Origin: DASSNR01 sp036278935
GTDB taxonomy: Bacteria; Gemmatimonadota; Gemmatimonadetes; Gemmatimonadales; Gemmatimonadaceae
Reading direction: 5' to 3'
Assembly (NCBI GenBank): GCA_036278935.1
Contig: DASUKA010000108.1
Span: 1 to 49,513, forward strand
Length of the DNA stretch: 49,513 bases
Position numbers and translations under genes: made by a program. Positions within the stretch are counted from its first letter, which is position 1. Each line of letters begins with the position of its first letter. The notes below the pieces were generated by a model that saw nothing but the letters and a program-made list of their open reading frames with translations, was not told the origin of the DNA and ran no database searches. Below, piece by piece: positions 33,363-41,182 of the stretch.

Positions 33363-33971
33363 TCAGCGCGCGCTCCCCCCCACCTTGCTCAGCGCCATCC
33401 GGATAAGGTCCGGCGCCGTGCGTCCCCGTCCGCCCTCGTCGAGCGCCGTCCGGACGGCCTTCTCCGCGTCCGCGGTGCTGTAGCCGAGGGAGACCAGCGC
33501 GCGAACCGCATCCTCGGCCGCCGCACCCTCGGCGCGCGGCATGCCCGCCGGCGTCTCCAGATGCAGGCCGTCCAGCTTGTCGGCCAGATCGAGCGCGAGC
33601 CGCTCCGCCTTCTTGCGCCCCACGCGCGGTACACCCTGCAGGGTGGTGATGTCCTTTTCCCGAATGGCGCGCACGAGCCGCTCGGCGGAGAGCGCCGAGA
33701 GCATACCGAGCGCAAGACCGGGCCCTATGCCGTTTGCGCCGAGCAGCGTTGCGAACAGCTGCTTCTCGAGCGGCGTCATGAAGCCGAAGAGGAGCCACGC
33801 ATCATCGCGGACCACGAGCTGGACATGGAGCGCGGCCTCTTCGCCGATGGTCGGCAGTGCCTCGTACGCGCTGAGCGGAATGGCGATCTCGTAGCCGACG
33901 CCGCCTGCCGTCAGGATCTCCACCCGGTCGAGCGCCTTGGCGGTGAGCGTGCCGCGGATCTGCGAGATCAT
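33363..33971 (-). CDS. ruvA: Holliday junction DNA helicase subunit RuvA
   Basis: 202 residues. N-terminal OB fold (MISQIRGTLTAKALDRVEILTAGGVGYEI), helix-hairpin-helix motifs (GIGPGLALGMLSAL and LQGVPRVGRKKAERLALDL) and a C-terminal RuvB-binding domain (AEDAVRALVSLGYSTADAEKAV). Start overlaps the ruvC stop by 4 bp. Confidence 0.97.
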   Translation of the reverse strand: MISQIRGTLTAKALDRVEILTAGGVGYEIAIPLSAYEALPTIGEEAALHVQLVVRDDAWLLFGFMTPLEKQLFATLLGANGIGPGLALGMLSALSAERLVRAIREKDITTLQGVPRVGRKKAERLALDLADKLDGLHLETPAGMPRAEGAAAEDAVRALVSLGYSTADAEKAVRTALDEGGRGRTAPDLIRMALSKVGGSAR

Positions 33972-34510
33972 GAATGTGTTCCGCCGCCTCTGCCGCGCAC
34001 GGACGCCGTCAGCGTGCCCGTGCTCCCGATGCGTGGCAGGCGGGCGCTCATGATGTGCGCGAGCGCCGCGGCCGCTCCGTCGGCGGCGTCGCTCGGCTGC
34101 GGCATCGTCTTCAACCGCAGCAGGCGGGTGACCATGAACTGCACCTGCTGCTTGGTGGCGGCACCGGTGCCCACGACGGCCTTCTTGATCTCCGCCGGCG
34201 GGTACTCGTGGATCTCGACACCCGCCTGCTCGGCGGCGAGCAGCACCACCCCGCGCGCGTGGCCGAGCACGATGGTCGTGCGCACATTGCGCGCGTAGAA
34301 CACATCTTCGATCGAAAGCGCGTCAGGAGTATGGCGCGCGAGCAGGGCGCACACGTCGTCGTAGATCTCACGCAGCCGCACGGGCAGCGGGTCGCGCGTG
34401 GTGGTGCGAATGACGCCGCATTCGATGAGGGAAAGGGAGCCGAATGGCTCCCCCGCGACGACGCCGTATCCAGTGGCCGCGGTGCCCGGATCGATGCCGA
34501 GCACGATCAC
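33968..34510 (-). CDS. ruvC: Crossover junction endodeoxyribonuclease RuvC
   Basis: 180 residues. Resolves Holliday junctions. Acidic active site: D7 in VLGIDPGTAATGYG, Glu in ALSIEDVFYARNVRT, and the C-terminal DAADGAAAALAH Asp pair. The GAATKQQVQFMV segment is typical. The tail beyond about 163 (Arg/Gly-rich) is extra. Ten bases after yebC. Confidence 0.96.
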   Translation of the reverse strand: MIVLGIDPGTAATGYGVVAGEPFGSLSLIECGVIRTTTRDPLPVRLREIYDDVCALLARHTPDALSIEDVFYARNVRTTIVLGHARGVVLLAAEQAGVEIHEYPPAEIKKAVVGTGAATKQQVQFMVTRLLRLKTMPQPSDAADGAAAALAHIMSARLPRIGSTGTLTASVRGRGGGTHS

Positions 34511-34520
34511 GGGCGCGGGC

Positions 34521-35264
34521 TCACGCCTGGGCCATCTCGGCCAGGTCGATGTCGAAGTTTGCCTCGACCTTCTGGATGTCGTCCAGCTCCTCGAGCTCTT
34601 CCATGAGCTTGAGCAACGACTCGGCCGTCTTACCTTCCACGTGCACGGTGGTCTTGGGCGTCATGGCGATCTCCGACTCCTGCACCGGAATGCCCGCCCC
34701 CTCGAGCGCGCCGAGCACCGCGTGCAGTTCCGTCGGATCGGTGGTGACGACGAACTGGTCACCGTCACGCTGCAGATCCTCGGCGCCCGCCTCGAGCGCG
34801 GCCTCCAGGGCGGCGTCCTCGTCCACGGTGGCCGCATCGATGGAGATCTGCCCCTTGCGCTCGAACATCCAGGCCACGGAGTTCGTGGCGCCCATGTTGC
34901 CGCCGCCGCGCGAGAGCTTGTGACGCACATCCGCTACCGTGCGTGTGGGATTGTCGGTGAGCGCATGGATGAGGAGCGCCACGCCGCCGGGTCCATACGC
35001 CTCGTATGTGATCTCCTGGTAGTCGACGCCCTCCAGCTCGCCGGTGCCCTTTTTGACCGCGCGCTCGATGTTGTCCTTGGGCATCGAACAGGCCTTGGCC
35101 GCATCGATCGCCGTGCGGAGGCGCGGATTGCCCTCCGGATCGCCGCCCCCCGCCTTCGCCGCGACCGTGATCTCACGGATGAGCTTGGTGAAGAGCGCGC
35201 CTCGCTTGGCGTCGGCGACGGCCTTGTATCGCTTGATCTGCTTCCATTTACTGTGGCCAGCCAT
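34521..35264 (-). CDS. yebC: YebC/PmpR family translation or transcription regulator
   Basis: 247 residues, standard length. Family start MAGHSKWKQIKRYKAVADAKRG, then DNIERAVKKGTGE, YEAYGPGGVALLIHALTDNPTRTVADVRH, GGNMG...SVAWMFERKG. YebC_I-type proteins have recently been linked to ribosome rescue at proline stretches and earlier to transcription control; which applies here cannot be told. First gene of the 20-gene minus-strand array; yebC-ruvC-ruvA order is common. Confidence 0.96.
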   Translation of the reverse strand: MAGHSKWKQIKRYKAVADAKRGALFTKLIREITVAAKAGGGDPEGNPRLRTAIDAAKACSMPKDNIERAVKKGTGELEGVDYQEITYEAYGPGGVALLIHALTDNPTRTVADVRHKLSRGGGNMGATNSVAWMFERKGQISIDAATVDEDAALEAALEAGAEDLQRDGDQFVVTTDPTELHAVLGALEGAGIPVQESEIAMTPKTTVHVEGKTAESLLKLMEELEELDDIQKVEANFDIDLAEMAQA

Positions 35265-35330
35265 ACGACTCCCGCATTCGCTTTGCTCGCTGCGCCCGCG
35301 TCGTGCTGACGGATGCGCGTCACTTCGTTA

Positions 35331-35359
35331 AGTATAGCTCCAACCCATCGGTCGGCCAA
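35331..35359 (-). promoter_or_regulatory. Putative sigma70-like promoter of the yebC-ruvC array
   Basis: On the minus strand TTGGCC (35354-35359), a 17-base spacer and TATACT (35331-35336), 66 bases before the yebC ATG. TATACT is the best -10 match in the window and lies in the divergent gap with the ABC permease gene. Confidence 0.6.
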
Positions 35360-35405
35360 ATGGCCCGGGTGGGTCTCCTCCTCTTTCCGCTTGGTGATGT
35401 TTCGG

Positions 35406-36335
35406 ATGGAACGACTGCGCGCCGCACGCATCCGCGCGATCGCGGTTCGCGAATGGCGCGAGGCCGCCGCGAGCCGGTCCTTCGTGGTGGTGTCGGTCCT
35501 GCTCCCGGCACTCATGCTGGGGCTGACCGTGCTGCCCATGTATCTCGCCGGTTCGGACGCGGCGCCGACCTCGCCATCGGATACCCTGCTGGCCAATCAG
35601 TACGTGCTGGGGCTGCTGCTCGTGCTGCTGCTCTTTCTCGGAGTAGCCGCGCAATCGCAGGCGCTCCTGCGCAGCGTGATGGAGGAGCGGGGAACGCGCA
35701 TGATGGAACTGCTGCTCTCGAGCATCACGCCGCTGGAGATGCTCGTGGGAAAGCTGCTGGGATACGCGGCCGTGGCGCTCACGCAGCTCGTGCTCTGGGT
35801 GGTGACCGGTGTCGTGCTGGTGGCAGCGTTCCATCTCACCTCGGCCATCCAGCTCATCCGGAGCGCGGGCGTGACCACCGGCGTGCTCTTTCTCTGCTGC
35901 TACGCCGTGGGCTATCTGCTGTATGCGAGCATCTACGCGGCCGTGGGCGCGGTGATCGCAGCGGAGCGCGAGGCGCATCTCTACCAGCAGCTCCTGGGAC
36001 TCATGCTGATGATCCCCTTCGTCGCGAGCGCCGCGCTCATCTCCAACCCCGGGTCGGCGCTCGTGGCGCGGTTGACGTGGATTCCTCTGCTCACGCCGAC
36101 GCTGCTCCTGTTGCGTTGGGCGTTCGGTGCGGTCACGCCCTTTGAGATTGTCGGCACGCTGCTGGTCACGCTGCTGGCGGCGTTCGCCGCGCTCATGCTG
36201 GCGGCGCGTGTGTTCCGCGGTGCGGCGCTGCTGAGCGCGCGGCGGCTCAGCTGGCGCGAGGCGTGGCGTGCCGGCGTGCGCCAGTCTTACGGCTCCGAAT
36301 CCACCATGTCCTCGAAGCGCAGCCACTCCTTGTAG
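35406..36335 (+). CDS. ABC-2 type permease (NatB-like), orphan
   Basis: 309 residues from ATG 35406 (ATG 35397 is also in frame). RAIAVREWREAAASRSFVVVSVLLPALMLG is the typical first helix entry of COG1668 permeases, followed by a short external loop and five more helices. The MEERGTRMMELLLSSITPLEMLVGKLLGYA coupling segment is the hallmark of NatB/YhaP-type exporters. A partner ATPase normally sits upstream; none does here. The last 49 bp overlap the tail of the convergent DnaB-like gene. Confidence 0.87.
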   Translation: MERLRAARIRAIAVREWREAAASRSFVVVSVLLPALMLGLTVLPMYLAGSDAAPTSPSDTLLANQYVLGLLLVLLLFLGVAAQSQALLRSVMEERGTRMMELLLSSITPLEMLVGKLLGYAAVALTQLVLWVVTGVVLVAAFHLTSAIQLIRSAGVTTGVLFLCCYAVGYLLYASIYAAVGAVIAAEREAHLYQQLLGLMLMIPFVASAALISNPGSALVARLTWIPLLTPTLLLLRWAFGAVTPFEIVGTLLVTLLAAFAALMLAARVFRGAALLSARRLSWREAWRAGVRQSYGSESTMSSKRSHSL

Positions 36336-37144
36336 AAGTAGAGATCGATGTAGTTGGTCGGGCCGTTGCGGTTCTTGATGACGGCCAGCTCGGCCGCGCC
36401 GTCGGAGACGTTGCTCCGTTCGTACAATTCCTCGCGGTACAGGGCGAGGACGACGTCGGCGTGCTGCTTTACCGCGCCCAGTGTCCCGAAGTCGTCAAGC
36501 ACGGGGCGAAGGTCATGCCGGTCGCGCACGAGTGCGGGGAGGTGTGCGGTGAGGATGAGCGCCACGTGGGCATCGATCGCGAGCGCCTTGAGGCGGCGGA
36601 CGGCGTGTGCCATCTGCTCATCCTGCGGCTGTCTCCGATCCGCGGGCAAGGTCTGCAGCGAATCGACCACCACCAGCGCCTGTGTCGGGAGGGCGCGAAT
36701 GCCATCGACCAGTGCATCCACTCCACTGGCGGGAGTGCGCTCGATAGTGGGTAGGCAATGCCGCATGCGCAGGGCGGCGGCGCCGATGGCGGCGCGCGCC
36801 TCATCATCCAGTGCTCCGCGTCGGAGGTCGTCGATGGCGGCACGCCCCTCGATGGCCAGCGCGCGTTCCAGGATGCGCGTGACGTCCATCTCGCCGCTGA
36901 AGAGGGCGGCATGTTCGTCGCGCTGCGCCGCGCGCAAGGCGACGGCGAGCGCGAGCGCGGATTTCCCCGCGCCGACGTCCCCGCCCAGCACGATGAGATC
37001 GCCGCGCCGCAGTCCGCCGCCGAGGAGCCGGTCGAGGCTCGGGAAGGCGGTGCGCACGGTATCGCTGACGGGCGCGCCGTCGGTCACCGCGTCCACGCGG
37101 AGCATGAGCTGGGAGAGTGGCGATATATCGGAATGCGCCGTCAT
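36287..37144 (-). CDS. Stand-alone DnaB-helicase-like RecA-fold ATPase
   Basis: 285 residues from ATG 37144. Only the C-terminal helicase domain of DnaB is present: TAFPSLDRLLGGGLRRGDLIVLGG, Walker A GGDVGAGKSA (54-63), LFSGEMDVTRILERAL, Walker B ALVVVDSLQTL (D161) and the DnaB-typical end IKNRNGPTNYIDLYF. The N-terminal primase-interaction domain is absent, so it is not the replicative helicase. Role unknown; related single-domain proteins lie between DnaB and RadA/KaiC. Downstream of the 132-residue unknown gene with a 41-bp gap. Confidence 0.83.
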   Translation of the reverse strand: MTAHSDISPLSQLMLRVDAVTDGAPVSDTVRTAFPSLDRLLGGGLRRGDLIVLGGDVGAGKSALALAVALRAAQRDEHAALFSGEMDVTRILERALAIEGRAAIDDLRRGALDDEARAAIGAAALRMRHCLPTIERTPASGVDALVDGIRALPTQALVVVDSLQTLPADRRQPQDEQMAHAVRRLKALAIDAHVALILTAHLPALVRDRHDLRPVLDDFGTLGAVKQHADVVLALYREELYERSNVSDGAAELAVIKNRNGPTNYIDLYFYKEWLRFEDMVDSEP

Positions 37145-37185
37145 GCTCCAAGATCGGAGATGCCGCCCCGCCGGGCAAGAGGACA

Positions 37186-37584
37186 TCAGCGCTGCGCGGC
37201 CTTGGCGAGCTGCTCGAGCTCCCGGCGGCTGGCGGCATCCAGGTAGCGGGCCGCCGCCAGCGCGAGGCTCCGCAGCGCGCCGGCGAGTTGTTCCTCTGCG
37301 TGGTCGGTACTGGCGGCCACCAGCTGCTCGATTGGCGCCCGGACCGCGGCCGGCAGCACGCGGGAGGCGAAGTAGCCGCGTGCCGCCCTGGCTCGCGCAT
37401 CGCGCTGGGGCGGCGACAGCTGCTCCGCGGGTACCGCCCCGCCCACGAGGCGGGCCGCCATCAGGCAGGCGAGCGCCACCTCGCGCCCGGCGCCGAGCCT
37501 GGCGCGCCCCACCTGCGCTGCCAGCGCGGGAAAGGGGAAGTGCGGGCGCGTGAGCGCGTACGGTGGGAGAGCGGGGACGGGCAC
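37186..37584 (-). CDS. Unknown Ala-rich helical protein, 132 aa
   Basis: No family recognised. The product is helical and alanine/arginine-rich with a proline-rich start (MPVPALPPYALTRPHFPFPALAAQ) and no signal peptide. Support for the gene and for GTG 37584 comes from TAGATT exactly six bases upstream, the same spacing as at two other genes in the window, and from its position ahead of the DnaB-like ATPase, with which it is probably transcribed. Confidence 0.6.
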   Translation of the reverse strand: MPVPALPPYALTRPHFPFPALAAQVGRARLGAGREVALACLMAARLVGGAVPAEQLSPPQRDARARAARGYFASRVLPAAVRAPIEQLVAASTDHAEEQLAGALRSLALAAARYLDAASRRELEQLAKAAQR

Positions 37585-37590
37585 GGGGGG

Positions 37591-37596
37591 AATCTA
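37591..37596 (-). promoter_or_regulatory. -10-like box TAGATT, six bases before a GTG start
   Basis: On the minus strand TAGATT is followed by six C and the GTG start at 37584. The -35 is unclear. Predicts a leaderless transcript. Confidence 0.35.
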
Positions 37597-37599
37597 TCG

Positions 37600-37757
37600 A
37601 CGGAGGCGGGAACGGCGAGAGCGGCGAAAGCGGCGAAAGCGGCGAGAGAGGAGAAAGGAGAAAGGAGCGGGCTCCCCGTGGAGAGTGCCGTCGCCGCGCG
37701 CAGTCCCGCCTTTCTCCTTTCGCCTCGCTCCTCTCGCTTCTCCCGCCTCTCGTTGCT
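37600..37757. repeat. Modular low-complexity repeat, GAGAAAGG type, imperfect inverted
   Basis: The left half has GGCGAGAGCGGCGAAAGCGG units, then GCGAGAGAGGAGAAAGGAGA; the right half is CCCGCCTTTCTCCTTTCGCC followed by CTCCTCTCGC. The halves pair imperfectly around a central 37670-37705 region. It separates two divergent genes, unlike the copies placed after stop codons. Confidence 0.7.
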
Positions 37758-37800
37758 CGCGCATCCCGCGGGGGCTACATTGACCCATCATGATGGGTCA
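37753..37800 (+). promoter_or_regulatory. Promoter plus 20-bp palindrome over the porX-like start codon
   Basis: TTGCTC (37753-37758), 17 bases, TACATT (37776-37781), with the ATG at 37790, so the transcript would begin within a base or two of the start codon. TGACCCATCATGATGGGTCA (37781-37800) is a perfect palindrome that covers the end of the -10 box, the transcription start and the first codons. It could be an operator, possibly for the response regulator itself, or a 5'-end RNA hairpin. Confidence 0.6.
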
Positions 37801-39355
37801 GACCAAGGCGATCCTGTGGGTCGACGACGAGGCGGATCTGCTCGAGTCCCATCGCATCTTCCTGCGGGAGCAGGGCTTCGAGGTGGATTCCGCCACCAAC
37901 GCGGACGATGCGGTCGAGATGGTCCGACGCAATCCGTACGGGCTGGTGCTGCTCGACGAGCAGATGCCCGGCAAGCGCGGACTCGAGGCCTACCGCGAGA
38001 TCCGCGAGCTGGATGCGCATCTCCCCATCGTCATGGTGACCAAGAGCGAGGAGGACGCGACGTTGCGCGAAGCGATTGGCGCCGACGTCCGCGACTACCT
38101 CGTCAAGCCGATCAATCCGCGGCAGGTCCTGAGTGTCATCACGCGCATCCTCGAGGGTCCGAGGATCCGGCAGCAGGCGATCGCGCGCGCGTTCGTCGAG
38201 CGCTTCCGCGCCATGGAGCTGGAGCGCGAGCGCACACTGGGCTGGCGCGAGTGGGTGGCGCGCTACGCGGAGCTGGTGGACTGGGACGTGAAGCTGACGC
38301 ATGCCGGGGAAGCGAGTCTCTACGAGTCGCTCCAGGCGTTGTATCCCGACCTGCGGCGCGAATTCGCGAGCTTCATGCGGAACGCCTATCCGGCCTGGCT
38401 GCGTGATCTCCAGGGCGAGCGTCCACCGCTCTCCATCGACATCGTGGATGAGTTCCTGCTCCCGCTGCTCGAGCGCGAACGCTCCGTGGTATTCGTGGTG
38501 ATCGACTGCCTGCGGCTCGATCAGTGGCGTGTGCTGCAGCCGCTGCTGGCGCCGTTCGTCGAAGTGGAGACGACGCACTACTTCTCGATATTGCCCACGG
38601 CCACACCGTACTCGCGCAACGCGCTGTTCAGTGGGCTCTTCCCGGGCGAGATCGCGGCGCGCTTCCCGGACTGGTGGGGCTCCGAGCGCGAGGACGAATC
38701 GCTCAACGCGCACGAGCGTGAGCTGCTCGAGGCGCACATGCGCGAGGTGCGCGGGCCGACGCCGGTGCGCTACGAGAAGATCTCCAGCACCGCGGACTCC
38801 GACGAGCTCGAGCGCCACCTCTCGAGTGCCATCGCGAGCGACGGGGTGAGCGCCTTCGTCTTCAACTTCGTGGATCTGCTCACGCATGGGCGCAGCGAGT
38901 CGGCGCTGCTGTACGAGGTGGCGCGGGATGAGATTGCACTCCGCCAGATCACCCGGCAGTGGTTCGAGCGCTCGGTGCTCTTTGCGCTGCTCAAGGAAGC
39001 GGCGCGGCGGCGCGTGCCGGTGCTGGTGACCAGCGATCACGGCTCCATTCACTGTCTGACGCCGGCCACCGTGTTCGCCAAGCGCGACGCGACCGCGAAT
39101 CTGCGGTACAAGTTTGGCGAGGACCTGCGGGCGGAGCGCCCGGAACAGGCGCTGCTCTTTCCCGACGCCGATGCGCTGCGGCTGCCGCGGCGCGGGCTGG
39201 GCGCCAACACGCTCCTCGCGGTGGGCGATTCCTTCTTCGTCTACCCCACCAAGCTTCGCGAGTATCAGACGCGCTACCGGGGCTCGTTCCTGCATGGTGG
39301 CGTCACCCCCGAAGAGGTGATCCTGCCCGTCGCGCTGCTCACGCCGCGCCGGTAA
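37790..39355 (+). CDS. PorX-like response regulator with PglZ alkaline-phosphatase domain
   Basis: 521 residues. Receiver domain 1-120 with acidic D12/D13, phospho-acceptor D56 in LVLLDEQMPGKRG and K107 in LVKPINP. A helical linker (about 125-200) leads to an alkaline-phosphatase-superfamily PglZ domain: VVFVVIDCLRLDQW (metal D239), the nucleophile loop FSILPTATPYSRNALFSG (Thr270/272) and TSDHGSIH (D416, H417, H421). This is the architecture of PorX, the type IX secretion regulator of Bacteroidota that hydrolyses cyclic or linear oligonucleotides. No T9SS genes are visible here; the following envelope genes suggest a surface-related regulon. Confidence 0.9.
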   Translation: MMGQTKAILWVDDEADLLESHRIFLREQGFEVDSATNADDAVEMVRRNPYGLVLLDEQMPGKRGLEAYREIRELDAHLPIVMVTKSEEDATLREAIGADVRDYLVKPINPRQVLSVITRILEGPRIRQQAIARAFVERFRAMELERERTLGWREWVARYAELVDWDVKLTHAGEASLYESLQALYPDLRREFASFMRNAYPAWLRDLQGERPPLSIDIVDEFLLPLLERERSVVFVVIDCLRLDQWRVLQPLLAPFVEVETTHYFSILPTATPYSRNALFSGLFPGEIAARFPDWWGSEREDESLNAHERELLEAHMREVRGPTPVRYEKISSTADSDELERHLSSAIASDGVSAFVFNFVDLLTHGRSESALLYEVARDEIALRQITRQWFERSVLFALLKEAARRRVPVLVTSDHGSIHCLTPATVFAKRDATANLRYKFGEDLRAERPEQALLFPDADALRLPRRGLGANTLLAVGDSFFVYPTKLREYQTRYRGSFLHGGVTPEEVILPVALLTPRR

Positions 39356-41176
39356 GTGCGGTTCTACGCCCGGCTGCTGCGCTTCCTGCGGCCACACAGC
39401 TGGCGCATGGCCGGCGCGATCGGCGCCAGCCTCATCGCCGCCGCGCTCGACGGCTACTCGCTCGCGCTCCTCATCCCCTTTCTGAACGCGCTGTTCGACA
39501 AGCCGCCGCTGCCGCTCACGCAGGGATGGGTGGCGCGCTTTCTCCACTGGACGATCGGCGCGCTGCTGGATCCCGCGAATCCGATGCGTTCGCTGCGGAA
39601 CGTCATCGTCATCATTCTCGTGACGGTGGCAGTGAAGAACGCGTTCGTGTGGATAGCCGGCGTCCTTGGCGCGGAGCTGCAGGAGTACGTCACACGCGAC
39701 CTGCGCGACGCGGTGTACCGGCATCTGCAGCGCCTGCCCATCGGCTACTTCACGCGCACGAAGACGGGGCAGCTGCTCTCGCGCGTGCTGAGCGACACGG
39801 AGCAGACGCGCACGCTCATCACCCAGATCGTCACACAGGCGCTGCGCTCGGGCGCGCTGGTGATCATCTACGTGGCCTACCTCACGGGGATCTCGTGGCG
39901 CCTCACGGCGATCGCCATCGTCGTGGCGCCGCTCCTCACCCTGGCGCTGCAGCCGCTGCTCGGCCGTCTGCGCCGGGGCTACCGCCGGCTCCGCAACGAC
40001 CACGGCGAGATGACGAGCGTGCTGCAGGAGAGCGTGAGCGGCATTCGCCTGGTGAAGGCCTTCGGCGCGGAAGGCTACGAGGAAGCGCGCTTCGTGGGTG
40101 CGAGCCACACCTACTCCGGCGGGCTCGTGCGCATGGCGCGTGTGGCGCTGATGGCGCAGCCGATTACCGAGACGCTGGGCACGGGGATCACCGTGCTGCT
40201 GCTCTGGATCGGCGCCCGCTTCGTGCTGGTGGATCACTCGCTCGAGGCGTCGGAGTTCCTGGCCTTCCTCACCTTCGTCATGCGGCTGCTACAGCCGCTC
40301 AAGCAGCTCACGCAGATTCCCGCCGTGGCCCAGAACGCGTTCGCGTCCGCCGAGCGGCTGTTCGACGTGCTGGATACGCCCACCGAGCGCGATCTGGACC
40401 ACGGCACGCGCTCGGCGGCCGGCTTTCATGAGGCCATCGTGTTCGACGACGTGAGCTTTGCGTACGAAGAGCAGCCGGTGCTCTCGCACGTCAGTCTCAC
40501 CGCGCGGGCGGGAGATGTCATCGCCCTCGTGGGTCCGAGCGGGGCAGGCAAGACGACGCTGGTGGATCTGCTGCCGCGCTTCTACGAGCCGACGGGGGGG
40601 CGCATTCTACTGGATGGAGTGGATACGCGCGACATCCGCCTGCCGGAGCTGCGCGCGCTCATGGGCATCGTGAGCCAGGAGACCGTGATTTTCAACGACA
40701 CGGTGCGCAACAATATCGCATACGGCTTCCGGGAGCGCTTCACGGACGCACAGATCGAAGCGGCGGCGCGCGCGGCGAACGCGCATGGCTTCATCAGCAC
40801 CCTTCCGAACGGATACGATACCGCGCTGGGCGAGCGCGGAGCGCGGCTCTCCGGCGGCGAGCGGCAGCGCATTGCGATCGCGCGGGCGCTGCTGCTCGAC
40901 CCGCCCGTCCTCATCCTCGACGAGGCCACCTCGGCGCTGGACATGGAGAGCGAGCGGCTGGTGCAGGAGGCGATCGACCGGCTGCTCGTGGGGCGCACCG
41001 TCTTCATGATCGCCCACCGGCTGTCCACCATCACGCGCGCGAGCGAGATCCTCGTACTGGATCATGGGTGCATCGTGGAGCGCGGGACGCACCGCGAGCT
41101 GCTCGCCCGGCGGGGGGCGTATTTCCGGCTGCATGCCCTGCAGTTTCGCGACGAAGAGCCGGCGGCGCTCGTCTAG
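39356..41176 (+). CDS. MsbA-like ABC exporter, fused membrane and ATPase domains
   Basis: 606 residues from GTG 39356, directly after the porX-like stop. Six-helix exporter domain (about 1-310) then an ATPase: Walker A GPSGAGKTT (393-401), Q-loop IVSQE, signature LSGGE (498-502), Walker B VLILDEATSALD and H-loop IAHRLST. It fits lipid/lipid A or peptide exporters of the MsbA family. With an acyltransferase of the LpxL type and a glycosyltransferase downstream, lipid A or glycolipid flipping is a reasonable inference. Confidence 0.93.
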   Translation: MRFYARLLRFLRPHSWRMAGAIGASLIAAALDGYSLALLIPFLNALFDKPPLPLTQGWVARFLHWTIGALLDPANPMRSLRNVIVIILVTVAVKNAFVWIAGVLGAELQEYVTRDLRDAVYRHLQRLPIGYFTRTKTGQLLSRVLSDTEQTRTLITQIVTQALRSGALVIIYVAYLTGISWRLTAIAIVVAPLLTLALQPLLGRLRRGYRRLRNDHGEMTSVLQESVSGIRLVKAFGAEGYEEARFVGASHTYSGGLVRMARVALMAQPITETLGTGITVLLLWIGARFVLVDHSLEASEFLAFLTFVMRLLQPLKQLTQIPAVAQNAFASAERLFDVLDTPTERDLDHGTRSAAGFHEAIVFDDVSFAYEEQPVLSHVSLTARAGDVIALVGPSGAGKTTLVDLLPRFYEPTGGRILLDGVDTRDIRLPELRALMGIVSQETVIFNDTVRNNIAYGFRERFTDAQIEAAARAANAHGFISTLPNGYDTALGERGARLSGGERQRIAIARALLLDPPVLILDEATSALDMESERLVQEAIDRLLVGRTVFMIAHRLSTITRASEILVLDHGCIVERGTHRELLARRGAYFRLHALQFRDEEPAALV

Positions 41177-41182
41177 CAGGAG

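Noticed and set aside
37600..37757. Possible CRISPR array or minisatellite
   Set aside because: Repeat units vary in length, are only 8-10 bp apart and have no unique spacers; arms are inverted rather than direct.
37775..40237. 820-codon open frame on the minus strand
   Set aside because: Antisense to the porX-like and MsbA-like genes, both of which have full motif sets; the minus product is a low-complexity shadow.
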